Source: Vanrija pseudolonga (Eukaryota; Basidiomycota; Tremellomycetes; Trichosporonales; Trichosporonaceae). Taken from it: a DNA stretch of 64,000 nucleotides. The stretch is from positions 558,001 to 622,000 of the forward strand of contig NC_085854.1 of assembly GCF_020906515.1 (NCBI RefSeq), given 5' to 3'. Shown here in pieces: positions 32,723-44,416 of the stretch; the first letter of the stretch is position 1, and the number at the start of each line of letters is the position of its first letter. A program made the translations under genes and the position numbers. The notes under the pieces are model-generated. The model was not told where the DNA came from. It worked only from the letters and a program-made list of their open reading frames with translations, and ran no database searches.

Positions 32723-35700
32723 TTACGCCTCATAAGCATCGAGTAAGTCGCCGTACGCGTCCTCGTCGTCATAGACCGACTCGCGTGGGCGGGGCGACTT
32801 GGCAGGTGCCTCGGCAACACGGGGCTGAGGCGACGGGACAGCCGCTGCGACCTGCTTGCGCGGCCCCAGGACGCGCGTGGCCGGCGTCGGCGTCGGAGCA
32901 ATCACCGGCGCGGGGACGTGGACAGGGCGGATCATTCTAATGACAGACAGGAGCTCGCGGCCGGCTCGGCGCTTGATCATAGTCTGGTGGGTTAGCTCCG
33001 CGATTACCAACTCAAACCCACCTTGCACTCGAGTCCGACGGCACGCATGCGCGCAATGATCTCGTCAGGCTTGTTCTGGTGAATAGCCACGAGGTAAAAG
33101 CGGCCTCCGGGGGCGAGAAGCGCCTGGAATGTCAGCTAAATCTCCATCTCGACTAGCTCACCGGCAGCTGCTGCAGAATCTTGTTCGTCACAGTCATGCC
33201 GTACTGTCCGCCAGCCCACGCGCCGCCAATGTCGCGCTGGTCCTGAGTGACGGCACGCTCCGTCTCCTCCGTCTCGACATACGGCGGGTTGAAGATGAGC
33301 AGGTCGATCTTGCCAGCGATGCGGGGTTTGAGGCCAGTGAGCAGGTCTGAGAGCACTGGGTTGAGGTACACGTCGTTGGCAGCGGCAGTGCGCTTCGTGG
33401 CGTCCGCAGCGTACTTGTTGATGTCGGTGGAGAGAATGCACACCTCGTCATCGCCGAGCATGCTGGCAACAAACGTAGAGGCGATACCCGAGCCCGAGCC
33501 AATCTCGACAGCCAGCGCGGGCTTGAGATCACGAAGAACAGCGGCGTCGGCCTCGAGGGCGTCAAGGAGGATGAACGAGTCCTCGGCAGGCTCGTACACG
33601 TGCTCGTAGTCCTCGTCGGTGAGGTGCGCAATCTGTGGCGTAGGAATGGTGATGGGCTCCGTGGGCGATGCAGGCGCAGGCGAAGAGGTTGGGAGGGGTG
33701 GCTGAACGACAGGTGCCGGAGCTGGTGCTGGAGCCGGGGCTGGTGAAGGCGCACGCACTGTCGACTCGGCGTACTCCCGAGTCGCTAACGGCGTCAGGCC
33801 GATTGGCGCACCGAGCGCACCAAGCGACGACACGCTGTCGCCTGACCGGGCCATCGATGACGAACTGCTCTCAAACGTTGTGTACGTCGAGGTCGTGTCG
33901 ATGCTCTCTTTCCTGCGGACCGGCGGCGTGTGCGTGCCAGATGACAGGCTCGACTGCCGACTCTTCTTGGTTGCCAGGCCAATGGGGTAGGCAGGTCGAC
34001 TGCCCGAGGCAAGGCTGGTGCGGTTGCTCCGATGTCCATCGAGGCTTCCTGGCGGACTGGAGAAGTTGCTGTTCGGCTGGGGCGACATGCGCGGGCTGCG
34101 CCCTCCGGCTGAGTTGTTGCTTGCGCGACGTGCCGCACCAGACAACAGAAGCGGGCGGGGTCCTGAGGTAACGCGCTGTTGCGGAGTGTTCGTAACCGAG
34201 CTGGTGAGCGATGAGGCGATACCAGTGAGCTTCTCTTGTAAGCTGGCGACCGACATGGCCGACGTGTTCGAGACAGCACTGTCACTGCGGTTTCTGCGAG
34301 CAGTAACACCCGCAGCGGGAACGGACGTGTAGGTGTTGCCGTAGCTCTGCCTCGGCGACAGCGTCTTTGTTGGCGAGGATGACGTCGAGTCGTACTCTGA
34401 TCCCGAGACCGAGACATCGTCGTCGTCTCGTTTCCGGCCAAACCATCCTGCGGCCTTGGCAGTCCACCCGGGGCTGGAACTTGCCGGTGGTGGCGACGTC
34501 GGAGTCACCTTTCTGCTGCCGGTGCTCTGCCACGTTGAGATGGCCGACGCTGTCCAGTTGGATGATGCTTTGGCGAGCGATGCTGCCGCATCCGACTCGG
34601 TGTAATGCGACCACAGTTTGCCCGTCGACGCCGACGCGCCGCGAAGCGCAGCGCTTGCCCAGCTGGGCCTGTTCGCCGCAGCGTCACGAGCCTCCATCCA
34701 GCCCGGAGCGTCGGGATCGTCACCCTGGATCTGCGCGGCGCGGCGAGCCTGAGACAGCTCGAAGGCCGTGTTTAACACTGCGCTGACGCCGCCGACCTGG
34801 TCGAGCGGATAGTGCCTGAAGAGCTGTAGACATCTCACAAAGGCCGCTTCGGGATCTTCGGGCTCCAACTTCGGCTCGGCCCCCACAACATCTTGCCACA
34901 TGCTCGTGCGTCCGGCGGGCAGTGGTGTGGGCGGAGGAAGGAGCACCTGCTTCTTGCACAGACCAACCATGGCGGTGCAAATGTCCACCATCAAGTCGAC
35001 CTTGGGGTTATTGTCGGGCGTGCAGGGGGACTCGGCAAACATAAAGTCCCACAGTGGCAGAAGGTGGGCTCGGTCGTGGGTCAGAAGGCCAGTGATCCAC
35101 TGGTAGCTGTAGAGCGGCGAGGCGGGGTCGAGGTTGCGATCGCGAAGCGTCGTCCATAGTTGCTCATCGGCCCATCGTACTCGTCGTCCCAGACGCTCTA
35201 GTGCGCTTGTCACGGCACTATCGTCGCCGGCTGGTAGGCCAACAACATCACCAAACTCGGCCATGAGCGCAGTGAACGCCCAGTATGTCTCCTCCTCGGC
35301 ATAGCGACCGCGGCTGAGCGACTTGGCCTTGCCAAACCGTGTCTCCGAGTAGACGAGGTAGAGAGGGACGACAATGTCAACAAAGTTTGGGCCGTAGGTG
35401 TACTGTGGGTTGGTGCGGAGGAAGATGTAGAGCAAGCGGGTAAGGCACTCGGAGTGCTTGTCTGCCAAGAGAATCGAAGAAGTCGGGAAGGCACTGGGGT
35501 GGCCATTAGCGACTAGTTTGGGCGACAGCAAGGTGATGGGCGACGGTGGCTGCGAGCTGTCGTGGTCGTTGGGAATGGTGAGGGATAGTGATGGTGTGAT
35601 GCCGGCGGCTACCGTGTCTGTGGGGGACGCCACCTTGTCTTGGTCTTTGGAGAGGACGATACGAGGTGGCAAGGGAGTAGAGTCCGACGCCTTCTCCTTG

Positions 35701-36715
35701 CCCTTGACCGATGGTCTACGCGCATATGCCGCTACCTCTTCGCGCAACTCGAGCCGATTGAAGAGCGCACGACGAGACAGGAGCGGTTCAGTTGCACGGG
35801 CCGCGGCACGCGATCGCCGTCGTTGCCTCTTGACTGGCGAGTCGGCCCTCGCCGCGTCCTCGTTGACGGGGCCGTCGCTGTCAGACGACGTGGGCGAGAG
35901 CGGCGAGGTCGCGCCTTCGGCATCGGGAGGAGGTGCGAGAGGCGACGAGCGGGAGGGCACGGTGCGTGTGCGTAGCACGGGTAAGTCGACGCGCTCGATA
36001 TCTTTGGCAATGCGCACGAGCAGTGCGTCGTTCCGAGACAAGGGTTCAAAGGACTGAGGCGGTGTTAGCTGCGGCGGCGGGGAAGGGGTGCGGCGGCGAG
36101 CCGGGAGGGGTTGCTGCGGTAGCGAGGACGTACCGCTGGAGCTGCCTCGGCTTCCTCGAGAAATGTCTTTGCTAGGGACTGGGGTATTAGCTCTGTCGGA
36201 GGATTGTGAGTACGCACGTAGTACTGCTCGCGCTGGCGGCGAGCGGTGCGCTTCCACTGGCGCTTGTCTGCTGGGAGGATGCCAAGAAGCAGCGAGTAGG
36301 CGAGCGGGCGGAGATGGCTCGGGTGCTCGGGGATGCCTGTGATGTGTGAGTTGAACAACGTGTGCGGCTACAGACGCCGAAGCTATGCGATGCCGGCGGC
36401 GGCGGCGAAGGCGGCGACATGGGCGTACTTACCTCGGGCGCAGAGACGCCTGAGCGAGTTGAGCTCTACTTTTTGTTCAGACGCATCGCGCGAGCCGTCC
36501 AGCAGCGTCTGAAACGCGCGCAGCCTGAACATGGGGGAGGGGAGGGAGGTGTTAGTGACGATGACGAGGCAGAGTGGAGGGAAGATGTTGAGCAAGGCGT
36601 CGTCGTTGGCGGCGGGCGTCGAGCCAGGGAAGGATTGGGACAAAAGATGCGCGCTCGCGCGTGGGCGGGCAAAGTGTAAGACGTACCTGGCGCGTTCGTC
36701 GGCCACCAGAGTCAT
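32723..36715 (-). CDS. Fusion: TBC-domain Rab GAP plus Mtq2-type eRF1 glutamine methyltransferase
   Basis: Exons 36687-36715, 36433-36524, 36218-36336, 36134-36178, 33162-36053, 33022-33123 and 32723-32983 join in frame to about 1179 aa. The N-terminal half is TBC1D13-like: LRRLCARG then GIPEHPSHLRPLAYSLLLGI, a disordered insert (about 96-280), then LLYIFLRTNPQYTYGPNFVD to about residue 500. TBC proteins stimulate GTP hydrolysis by Rab GTPases. After a 400-residue Ser-rich linker with a Pro-Ala repeat comes a complete Mtq2/HemK2 domain from about 900. It has YEPAEDSFILLDALE, the SAM loop EIGSGSGIAS, the catalytic NPPYVETEE, and GRFYLVAIHQNKPDEI. Mtq2 methylates the GGQ glutamine of release factor eRF1. 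No stop, and no ATG close before the second domain, separates the halves; the nearest ATG lies 70-odd codons upstream. Confidence 0.82.
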
Positions 36716-37646
36716 TAATGTTAATGGGAATAGCGTTTACTCTTGCCCAGGCTGCCAGAGTCGGGGCGAGAGAGAGAGTGAATGTGTGTGGTGCAAGTGT
36801 AAAGGAAGGTGAAGGCAGTGTTGGATTAGTGGTAGTAGTTGAACAACAAGCGCCAGTGCCAGATTGGGTGAGATGGAAAAGCGGGGTCGCGATGGGTGGT
36901 GGATTGACCATGTTGACGTCAGGCACGCACTATTACAAGGTCGCGACTCTCCCTACCCAACAGAGTATTTGGCCTTTTGTTTATGGCGGCCCTCGTTGCT
37001 ACTGTTGTCTTGTGCTGTTCGCGTCCATCCTTCCCCGTGTCAACCAAGGCACCCGGTCATGATGATGCAAGCCCGCATCGGCGGGGAGGACTTTGCAATC
37101 GGGGGTGGTAGTGCTACAACGAGGCCATTCCAGTTTGGTCAAACGACTCGCCGCCCCGCCCCGCTGCCCGCCCATGCACGTCGTCTGCTCGCTCGTCAGA
37201 TGCATTCCATGGCGGGCTCCCTTGTTAGCGTCCTGGTTTGAAACACACACACAGCCAGCAGCCAGTAGCCAGCCAAAGGCGAGCAGCCCGCCTGGCAGGA
37301 TGGATGGATGTACAGCACCAGCTGCGGATGTAATCCCACGTGGTCAAATATTCCCACGGTGGATTGTGTATTTACTCTCTCTTGGCTGCTCGCTGATCGC
37401 TGCCTCCTTTGCCGGTCCGAGATTAACCGCAGACGAGACGAGAGCACTGACAGGACAGACCCCCACTCGACCCACGACAACAACAACTCCTCGTCTCTTT
37501 CACAATATCACACCCGACAACGCTCAGTGCATAACGCCTCCCTGTACAGCACGCACCCCATTCCACTCGCGACCCACTCGCCCAGCGTCTACTTAACCGC
37601 GACGCGAGGCTTCCTTTCTCCCCCCACTTCCCACCTCGCCATCACC
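36716..37646. other. Divergent promoter region, TBC-Mtq2 gene and the dioxygenase gene
   Basis: About 930 nt between two start codons on opposite strands. No gene is supported; open frames lack features. A pyrimidine-rich stretch immediately precedes the ATG at 37647. Confidence 0.45.
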
Positions 37647-39583
37647 ATGACCAGCCTCGTCCGCGCTGCGCCCCTCCGGCTCCGGCCCATCGCGCCCGCG
37701 GCGGTGCGTTACGCGTCGTCCTCCTCTGGACCGTCCAAGAAACCGGCCAAGGTGCTCGAGAGCAAGCTCGACTCGTTTGCATCGTCCATCGAGACCCCGC
37801 TGCTCACCAACCCCGTCAAGGACCACCCCTCGCCCAACAAGGCAGGCGCTCAGACCTGGGTGCCCCGCCCCCGCACACCGAGCTCACCAGGCTCGAGCGC
37901 GGGTGGGTTCAAGGGCCGCCCGGCACCCGTGCTGCGTACCAACAAGCTCGCGGGGAGCTTTGCCTTGAGCGAGAGCGAGCAGCGTGAGATCAAGTCGTCC
38001 AAGCCCCCCAAGCCGGCCTACAACGGTAAGGGTGCGACGCGTAAGGCTGCCCCTCCGCCTACGAACGGTGGGTCGCGCCCCCAGCTCCGCGCGGTCCAGT
38101 CCTCGGCGCGTGGCGGTTCCTCCGACCCCAACATTCGCACACTTCTCAAGTCGCCCGACGAGGGCATCATCACCGTGGGACCCGGGTACATCCAGTACAA
38201 GGGCCCGAAGAACCCCGCCGACTTGCTCGGCGGCTCGAGGCCGGTGACCATGAACAGCATCATCTCGCTGCCACGACTCCGCGATGCCTGCCCCTGTGCC
38301 AACTGTATTGACCCGTCGACCCGCCAGAAGAATCACACGTCTGGCGAGGCGTACCGGCTCGTTCGCGCCCTCGGCAACGAGGTCCTCGACGGCTCAAAGA
38401 TCCACATGGCGACCGACGACGTGACACAGGAGCATGGAATCGAGGTCCACTGGCCTGCGGTGGGAGAGAATGTGGCGGAAGCGCACACGTCCTACTACCC
38501 ACTCTCGCTTATTCGGCGTATTTCGGCTGAACGCCTCCGCGGCACGAGCTATCTGAACCACAAGCTCAAGCGCCAACTGTGGGACCGCGAGACGCTGCTT
38601 GCCAACCAGCATAACCTGCACACCACGTACGCGGAGCTCAATGGCGCCGCGCCTGGCCAGCCGCTCGCTGCCAAGCCCGAGGTGCTCCTCAAGGTCCTCG
38701 AGCAGCTCCAGATCTACGGCATCGCTATCCTGACGGGTGTCCCGACCGACAAGACGGGCAACAAGGACTGCGAGCTCCGCAACGTTGTTGAGCAGATTGG
38801 TCTCCTGCGCAACACGTTCTACGGAGAGACGTGGGACGTCAAGTCCGTACCGCAGGCCAAGAACGTTGCGTACACCAACGTCAACCTCGGTCTTCATATG
38901 GATCTTCTGTGGGTCAGCTCCTCCTGTGCAGTGCTAACCTACGCAGCTACTTTGCGCTCCCTCCACGCTTCCAGCTCTTGCACTGCCTGCGTAACCGTGT
39001 CATTGGTGGCGCGTCGTACTTTGTCGACTCGTTCAAGGCCGCCGCTGCCTTCATCGAGGAACACCCCGACCTTGCCAAGGTTCTGCGCAGCAACAAGCTC
39101 GAGTATGAGTACGACAACGACGGCCACTACTTGAGCTACCAACACCATGTCATCCCGACCACGCCCCTCGCGACCGGAACCCTTCACACGGCTGTCGCCT
39201 GGTCGCCTCCATTCCAGGCCCCTCCTGTTCGTGCAGCTCGGGACACGACCTTTACGCAGCCATCAGACCCCGTGGCTGCTACGCGCGTGGAAAACGAGCT
39301 GTACGAGGCTCTGTCCAAGTTCCAAGAAGAGCTCGACAAGGAGAAGTACAAGTACGAGTTCTTGCTCAAGGAGGGCGACTTGGTGCTGTTTGACAACCAG
39401 CGCACGCTCCATGCCCGCCGCGAGTTCCGCGACCGTACCTATGACGAGGTGCAACGCGACGGCACGGTCATTGTCCCTGGCGAGCCGACGCGCTGGCTCA
39501 AGGGCGCGTACATTGACGGCTCGACCGTTTGGGACAAGGTTGTGTCGCTCAACGACAGCGTAAGGCAGGGCCCTACGGCGTAA
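37647..39583 (+). CDS. Mitochondrial 2-oxoglutarate/Fe(II) dioxygenase, gamma-butyrobetaine or trimethyllysine hydroxylase type
   Basis: Two exons (37647-38908, 38947-39583) give about 632 aa. An Arg-rich, acid-poor N-terminus (MTSLVRAAPLRLRPIAPAAV) looks like a mitochondrial presequence. The N-terminal zinc-binding subdomain of this family is present (LRDACPCANCIDPSTRQK, about residues 211-228). The TauD-like domain follows, with the iron-binding HMD motif (GLHMDLLYF, about 415) and the distal His in NQRTLHARREF (about 574). These enzymes act in carnitine biosynthesis. The family usually has 350-450 residues. The excess here is a roughly 180-residue low-complexity region between presequence and zinc site. 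Sequence alone does not separate butyrobetaine from trimethyllysine hydroxylase. Confidence 0.85.
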
Positions 39584-39997
39584 GGGGGGGCAAGTGTGTG
39601 GAGTCTGAAGTGATCTGAATCGGTGCATATTTGGGTAGATGACTGTAGATAGCATATGAGAGTCATGAAGCTGATGATGATGATAATGGTGTTTGGGCCA
39701 TGAGTCGAGGTGTGTGTGCAGTGGTGGGTTTGTGCGAGGTCTGTGCGTCGTCGAGTGCTGGTGGGTGACACGGCGGCGACGGCGGCAGCAACAATACAAC
39801 GACGACTCACCGCCCACCACCGACAACAACCCCACACACGACACACATTGTCACTCAACAATTACTCTTTCTCTCCTTCTTTCTCTCTCTCTCTCAACTC
39901 AACACATACCCTTTCTTGGGTCTTCCTTAGCCCCCCACCACCACCGCATGACAGAGCCAGATACCACAGCACCACGACACGCCAACGCACTCTAGCC
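39584..39997. other. Intergenic, upstream of the repeat protein
   Basis: 414 nt, including a CT-rich tract (about 39865-39900) just before the start at 39998. Such pyrimidine tracts are common in core promoters of these fungi. No gene is seen. Confidence 0.4.
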
Positions 39998-42761
39998 ATG
40001 GCGCCGTTCATCTTCGTGCCCCCCAAGAACCCCTCCGTCCCCATCCCAGACTATGTCTACTCGCACCCACTGTTCACGCGCCACTCCTCGCTCGCGTACC
40101 ACGCCTTTGGGCTCGACTGGGCGCAGCGCATGTACGGCCCGCACTACTTCTCCATGCCGGCGCCGGTGCTCGGCTCGGTGCCCATCCCTCTGCCGCGCGA
40201 GGTCGAGTTCATGCTGCGCCAGTTCGACCTGGACGTGTGGTTCGACCCCGAGACGCCGCCAGAGACCAAGGCGAAGGTGTCGGCCTGGGCGCGCCGCGTG
40301 TACGCGACGCATGACGGTGAGTCGTACCGCACACACACACACACACACACGCACACGACCAAGCTGACACATAACAGGCTACCAGACTCTGCTTGGCTAC
40401 CCCAACAAGCCCCCGATGGGCATGGAGCTCGCCCAGCTCGTCGTCAACTTCTGGGAGATGATGTACGGCCCCCACGTCGAGTTGACGGGGGGTGCGTCCG
40501 GCAGCGACAGCAGCAGTGCGAGCTCGCACACTACGCCGCCAGGCTTCGGCCCGGTGTCCGCCCTCCCCGGTGACGTCAGCGCCGAGGCCGCGCCGTACCT
40601 TGTCAACATGGCCATGGTGCACGCCACCGCCGAGGACGACAGCGACGAGAGCGACGAGAGCGTCGAGGTGTCGTTTGCGGCGCCCTCGTCCGAGAGCCGC
40701 AGTCGCGACGTCACGCCGCAGCCCAGCGGTCACGACGAGCATGGCGCTCCGGCCGCAAACGGAAGCAACAACAACAGCGGTGGAGACGGCCAGGCCGTCC
40801 CACCACCCACTTCGTCGGCTCCGGCCGAGGTCGACCACAACGCTACGCCGGCCACAGCTCCAAGTCACGCTTACGCCGTGGACACGTCGGATGGGGAGGA
40901 CACCATCGAGGAGGTCGTCGTCAACCTCCCCGGCAGCCGCCGCCCCAGCACCGCTGCGAGTGCCGCTGAGGTCGTCCTCGCGTCGCCGGCGTCGACCACC
41001 TCGCCCCAGACGCCCGAGACCATCATCAAGACGCCCGAGGCGGAGGCTACCGGGCTGCAGCTCAGCCCCAAGGTCCACGAGGAGTCGCTCGAGGACGTCA
41101 AGAGCGTGGAGGTGTCAACAGCGCCCGCGCCAAAGAAGGGCAAGGGCCAGAAGAAGAAGAGGAAGGCGGCGATCACCGCTTCTGTCGTCGAGGCGCCAGA
41201 GCCCGAGGTCACGGGGCTGCAGCTCAGCCCCAGTGTTCCTCACCAGCCGGTGGAGGTCATTAAGAGTGTGACCGAGTCAGCGTCGCCGTCGCCAGCACCA
41301 GCACCGGCGCCCAAGAAGAACAAGAACAAGAAGAGGAAGGCCTCAGCCGCCGTGACGCCCCCGGCCGAGCAGGAGGTCCATGGGCTGCAGATCAGCCCTG
41401 AGGTTCCCGATGAGCTACTGGAGGACGTCAAGGACGTCAAGGATGTCAAGGACGTCAAGGACGTCAAGGAAGTCGAGGACGTCAAGGGCGTCAAGTACGT
41501 CAAGGACGTCAAGGACGTGGCTGAGTCGGCCGCACCGTCGACCAAGAAGAGCAAGACCCAGAAGAAGAAGGCGAAGAAGGCGCAGAAGGCTGCTGCCGCT
41601 GAGGCAGCGGCTGAGACTGTGGTGGCCGCGGCTGCTGAGGCGGACAAGGGCGTCAAGGCTGGCGACGAGGTCGCTGTGGAGACGATCGTTTCGGATGGCG
41701 CTGCGGCTCCCGTGAACGTCATTTCCAAGGCCATTGCCGACGTCCCTGCTGAGGCTCCCGCCGCCCCTGACGCGTCGGTGCCGCCGGCGACGCCAGAGAC
41801 CCACGAGGCGGTCTCTACCACCGACGCTGTCGCCACCGCCGCCGAGGCCCCTGCCGAGGACGACGTCGCGGCGAACGCCCCCGCTCACTCTACCGACCCC
41901 GGCAATGCTATCGACCCGGCCGAGCCTGCCGACGCCCCCGAGGTGGCCAACGTCCCCCAGCCTGCCAGTACCGCCGAGCCTACCAGTGAGACCGAGCCCA
42001 CCGATGCCACCGAACCCCTCGAGGCAGCCGGCACTACCGAGCCCGTCGACCCCGCCGAGGCCGCTGAGGACGCCAACCCTACCAACCCCGTCAACGCATC
42101 ATCCAATGTCAGGACACAGAAGCGCAACCGCGCCAGGCGCGCCTCGGCGAAGAAGGAGAAGGTCGTGAAGGAGGAGAAGAAGATCGAGGAGGAGGCAAGG
42201 AAGAGGCGTGTCGAGGTCGAGGAGGTTCCGGATGAGCCGGTCCCCCTCCGCCGCCCCAGGACCGCCATCGTCTGCACCAACCCCAAGTACGCGAAGACGT
42301 CGCCCCTCATCTTCACCAATCCCCTTCTAGAGACGACCAACCCCCAGAGCTCATTCCTCAAGGAGTCTCCGCGCCGCGAACACAGTCGGATATGGCAGTC
42401 CCAGGACGTCATCTCGGACCTTACCAACCGCAGAATGAAGCACGGGTACCCGCTAGTCACGCCGACGGTGACCGACGAGAGCGGCTCGACGAGCAGCAGC
42501 GTGAGCGGTACGAGTACCGACGTGGCGGGCGCCGAGCTCGACACGGTGATCACCAAGCAGCTTCCGATGGCAGCGAACATTGCCAAGGCGCTCATGCTCC
42601 CGGTCGGTAGCGTCTCGGAGGTCTCGCTGCCTCACAACACTGTCACGGAGGCTCAGGACATGGACGAGGAGATGGCCGAGCTGATGAAGGGACGCGAGAA
42701 GGGGCTGGTTTGGCCTGCCGAGACTTATGGTCCCAAGGCGGCGACCAACAACAAGGCATAG
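39998..42761 (+). CDS. Large acidic/Lys-rich repeat protein of unknown function (two exons)
   Basis: Exons 39998-40316 and 40378-42761 give about 900 aa. The first 165 residues are ordered-looking, with aromatic and Pro residues (MAPFIFVPPKNPSVPIPDYV, later YHAFGLDWAQRMYGPHYFSM), and contain no motif I recognise. Then comes a long disordered part with three spaced units of the form 'E-V-x-G-L-Q-[LI]-S-P-x-V-x-x-E-x-[LV]-E-x-[VI]-K'. Each unit is followed by a Lys-rich patch such as KKNKNKKRKAS, which could act as a nuclear localisation signal. A VKD tandem repeat and acidic Ala/Pro/Glu stretches follow, then a basic region before a more ordered C-terminus (TAIVCTNPKYAKTSPLIFTN). No transmembrane segment or signal peptide is visible. 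The function is unknown. Confidence 0.7.
40329..40356 (+). repeat. CA dinucleotide microsatellite inside an intron
   Basis: About ten to thirteen CA units with one G interruption sit within the 61-nt intron (40317-40377) of the repeat-protein gene, between the GTGAGT donor and the branch/acceptor region. Length changes here would change intron size. Confidence 0.9.
41424..41515 (+). repeat. 9-nt tandem repeat encoding VKD units
   Basis: GACGTCAAG-type units recur about ten times with small variants. They encode a (Val-Lys-Asp)n run in the repeat protein. The region keeps frame because the unit is a multiple of three. Confidence 0.85.
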
Positions 42762-42887
42762 CGGCGTGTACATAACGAGACCAAGACCGCGACAGACACA
42801 ACAGCACGACACACACATCACCAGTAGCATTGACACACAACAGTAGCATGTGGATATAGACTTGTACATTGCATTATATGGCTACAT

Positions 42888-43964
42888 TCAGAACGTGGGA
42901 GGGGGTTGGACCTCGAGGTAGGAGATTGCGATGCGCGAGGTTGCGTCCCAGGCGGGCGGGGGAGTGATCTCGTCAGGCTCGGCGAGACAGGCGCGCACCT
43001 GGACGGCCTTGTATCTATTGGGAAAGGTAGTGAGCGGGAGCGTGACTTTACGAATGACATTCGTCATGCTGCCGTCGGCGTCGACGCGCCAGCCCTGCTT
43101 GCGCAGGCGGGCACAGCTCAGCACGTTGAAGGGCACGTCGGGCGCCCAGAAGACATTCTTGATGACCAGGTCGGCGTCCTTGGGTGCGTTGGCGAGGCGC
43201 AGGCGGAGCGTGCCGCGATGCAGTGCCGCCACTTCGTGCTCCACAAACAGGGGGGCAAAGACGACCGGCAGGGCGAGCCGGTGGACGTCGGAGAGTAGCG
43301 ACCTGTCGCGCACGAGGTGCCTGTCGCCCATCGAGCTGAGGAGGAGGGTCGCTATGCCCACTTTGTCTGGCGGGCTCGGGGTAGGAGAGACGAAGTAGGC
43401 GTTTGGGGATGGGTGGGTCGTGCTCCCAGCGGGGTTGAGAGCGAGCAGGTCTTTCGGATCGAGCGGCCGACTCAAGGGGTCGACCCGCGGTTCCTCCACC
43501 ACGCGGGGGAGTTCTGGGTCCGACGAGGAACTCGTGAGGCGCTTGAACCAATCCAAGCTCTCAACGAGGGACAGGAAGACAAACTGGAGCGCCGACCACG
43601 CAGGGATTCCTTGTCCAAATCGAAACGTGACGGCTGGTTCGAGGTCGCGCGGCAGGCTGGCCAGGAAGGTGCGGCACACGTCCTCGTCTGACAGGGCCGA
43701 GTGGGACGCGAGCGCGCTGAAGTGGTGCAGGTGGGAGAGCATGCCGGGCTGGGTGAGCGGCGTGCGCAGCTTGACGCGGTCGAGGGCCGAGGAGGGGAAC
43801 TGGCGTGAGCTCCGACGAGACGAGTTGGTCGACGGGTGTGTCGACGTCGTGGTGGTGAGGGACTGCGTTGTCGAGGTCGAGGCGTACCGGCTGTGCGGGG
43901 CCGAGGTGGAGGACGCAGACGGCCCGCGGTGGTGGTATGTCGTGCTGGGTTGCCGTCGGCCCAT
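42888..43964 (-). CDS. Copia-like Gag/protease-derived gene, array member 1 (looks whole)
   Basis: A single uninterrupted ORF of 358 aa starts at the ATG at 43964. After a Ser/Thr-rich leader, residues about 60-140 resemble the helical Gag-type region shared by the array. Residues about 205-330 resemble the protease-to-pre-integrase linker of Ty1/copia elements: a core beginning RHLVRDRSLL, then VIKNVFWAPDVPFNVLSCAR and LRKQGWRVDADG, close to the copia pattern 'L-x-x-V-x-x-V-P-x-x-x-x-N-L-L-S'. It has the clearest copia resemblance of the seven but is the most diverged in its N-terminal half. No LTR, reverse transcriptase or integrase is seen beside it. I infer an old retrotransposon-derived gene; whether it is expressed or has any activity cannot be judged. 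Confidence 0.6.
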   Translation of the reverse strand: MGRRQPSTTYHHRGPSASSTSAPHSRYASTSTTQSLTTTTSTHPSTNSSRRSSRQFPSSALDRVKLRTPLTQPGMLSHLHHFSALASHSALSDEDVCRTFLASLPRDLEPAVTFRFGQGIPAWSALQFVFLSLVESLDWFKRLTSSSSDPELPRVVEEPRVDPLSRPLDPKDLLALNPAGSTTHPSPNAYFVSPTPSPPDKVGIATLLLSSMGDRHLVRDRSLLSDVHRLALPVVFAPLFVEHEVAALHRGTLRLRLANAPKDADLVIKNVFWAPDVPFNVLSCARLRKQGWRVDADGSMTNVIRKVTLPLTTFPNRYKAVQVRACLAEPDEITPPPAWDATSRIAISYLEVQPPPTF

Positions 43965-44416
43965 TGTGAAGTGGTGAGGGTGGACGAGGTGTGAGTGGAG
44001 TGGACAAGGCAGAAGATGAGATGAGAAAGCGAGGTTCGGAGTCAGTTGGCGGCACAACTGACGCGTGCGCGCCTTTCGCCGCCCGTAGACCGCCAGAAAC
44101 GAGGCCCCGGCGCCGCCACCGCACGGCCCTGCAACGTGTGAGCTCGTGTCAGCTGCCTAAAGGGTGATACATTCGGCAGGTTGGCTGATGCCGGCGGCGG
44201 TTGAGTGGCCGGGTTGCGTGCGTCAGGTGGCGAGGTTGTCAGGACGTGAAACGTGTTGGTGAAAATATGTAGCCTGAGCCGTGTTGAGAATGCCACGCGC
44301 CCCCAATCCACCGCGGACATTCACATCCAGCTTACATCCTTACGGATTCAGTTTGCAGCCTTACTATTTCGCGGCCCACTTCCTAATCGTCAGCATGATG
44401 TGTACGTCGGCACGAC
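43965..44416. other. Spacer between array members 1 and 2
   Basis: 452 nt without a supported gene. It should contain the promoter of member 1 (minus strand) and the 3' flank of member 2. I do not see terminal repeats flanking either ORF. Confidence 0.4.

Noticed and set aside
33153-33660. Separate MTQ2 gene starting inside the linker
   Set aside because: No ATG lies at or just before the Mtq2 domain, and the frame is continuous with the TBC part. The nearest ATG is more than 60 codons upstream in low-complexity sequence. Kept as one fusion gene, with a check proposed.
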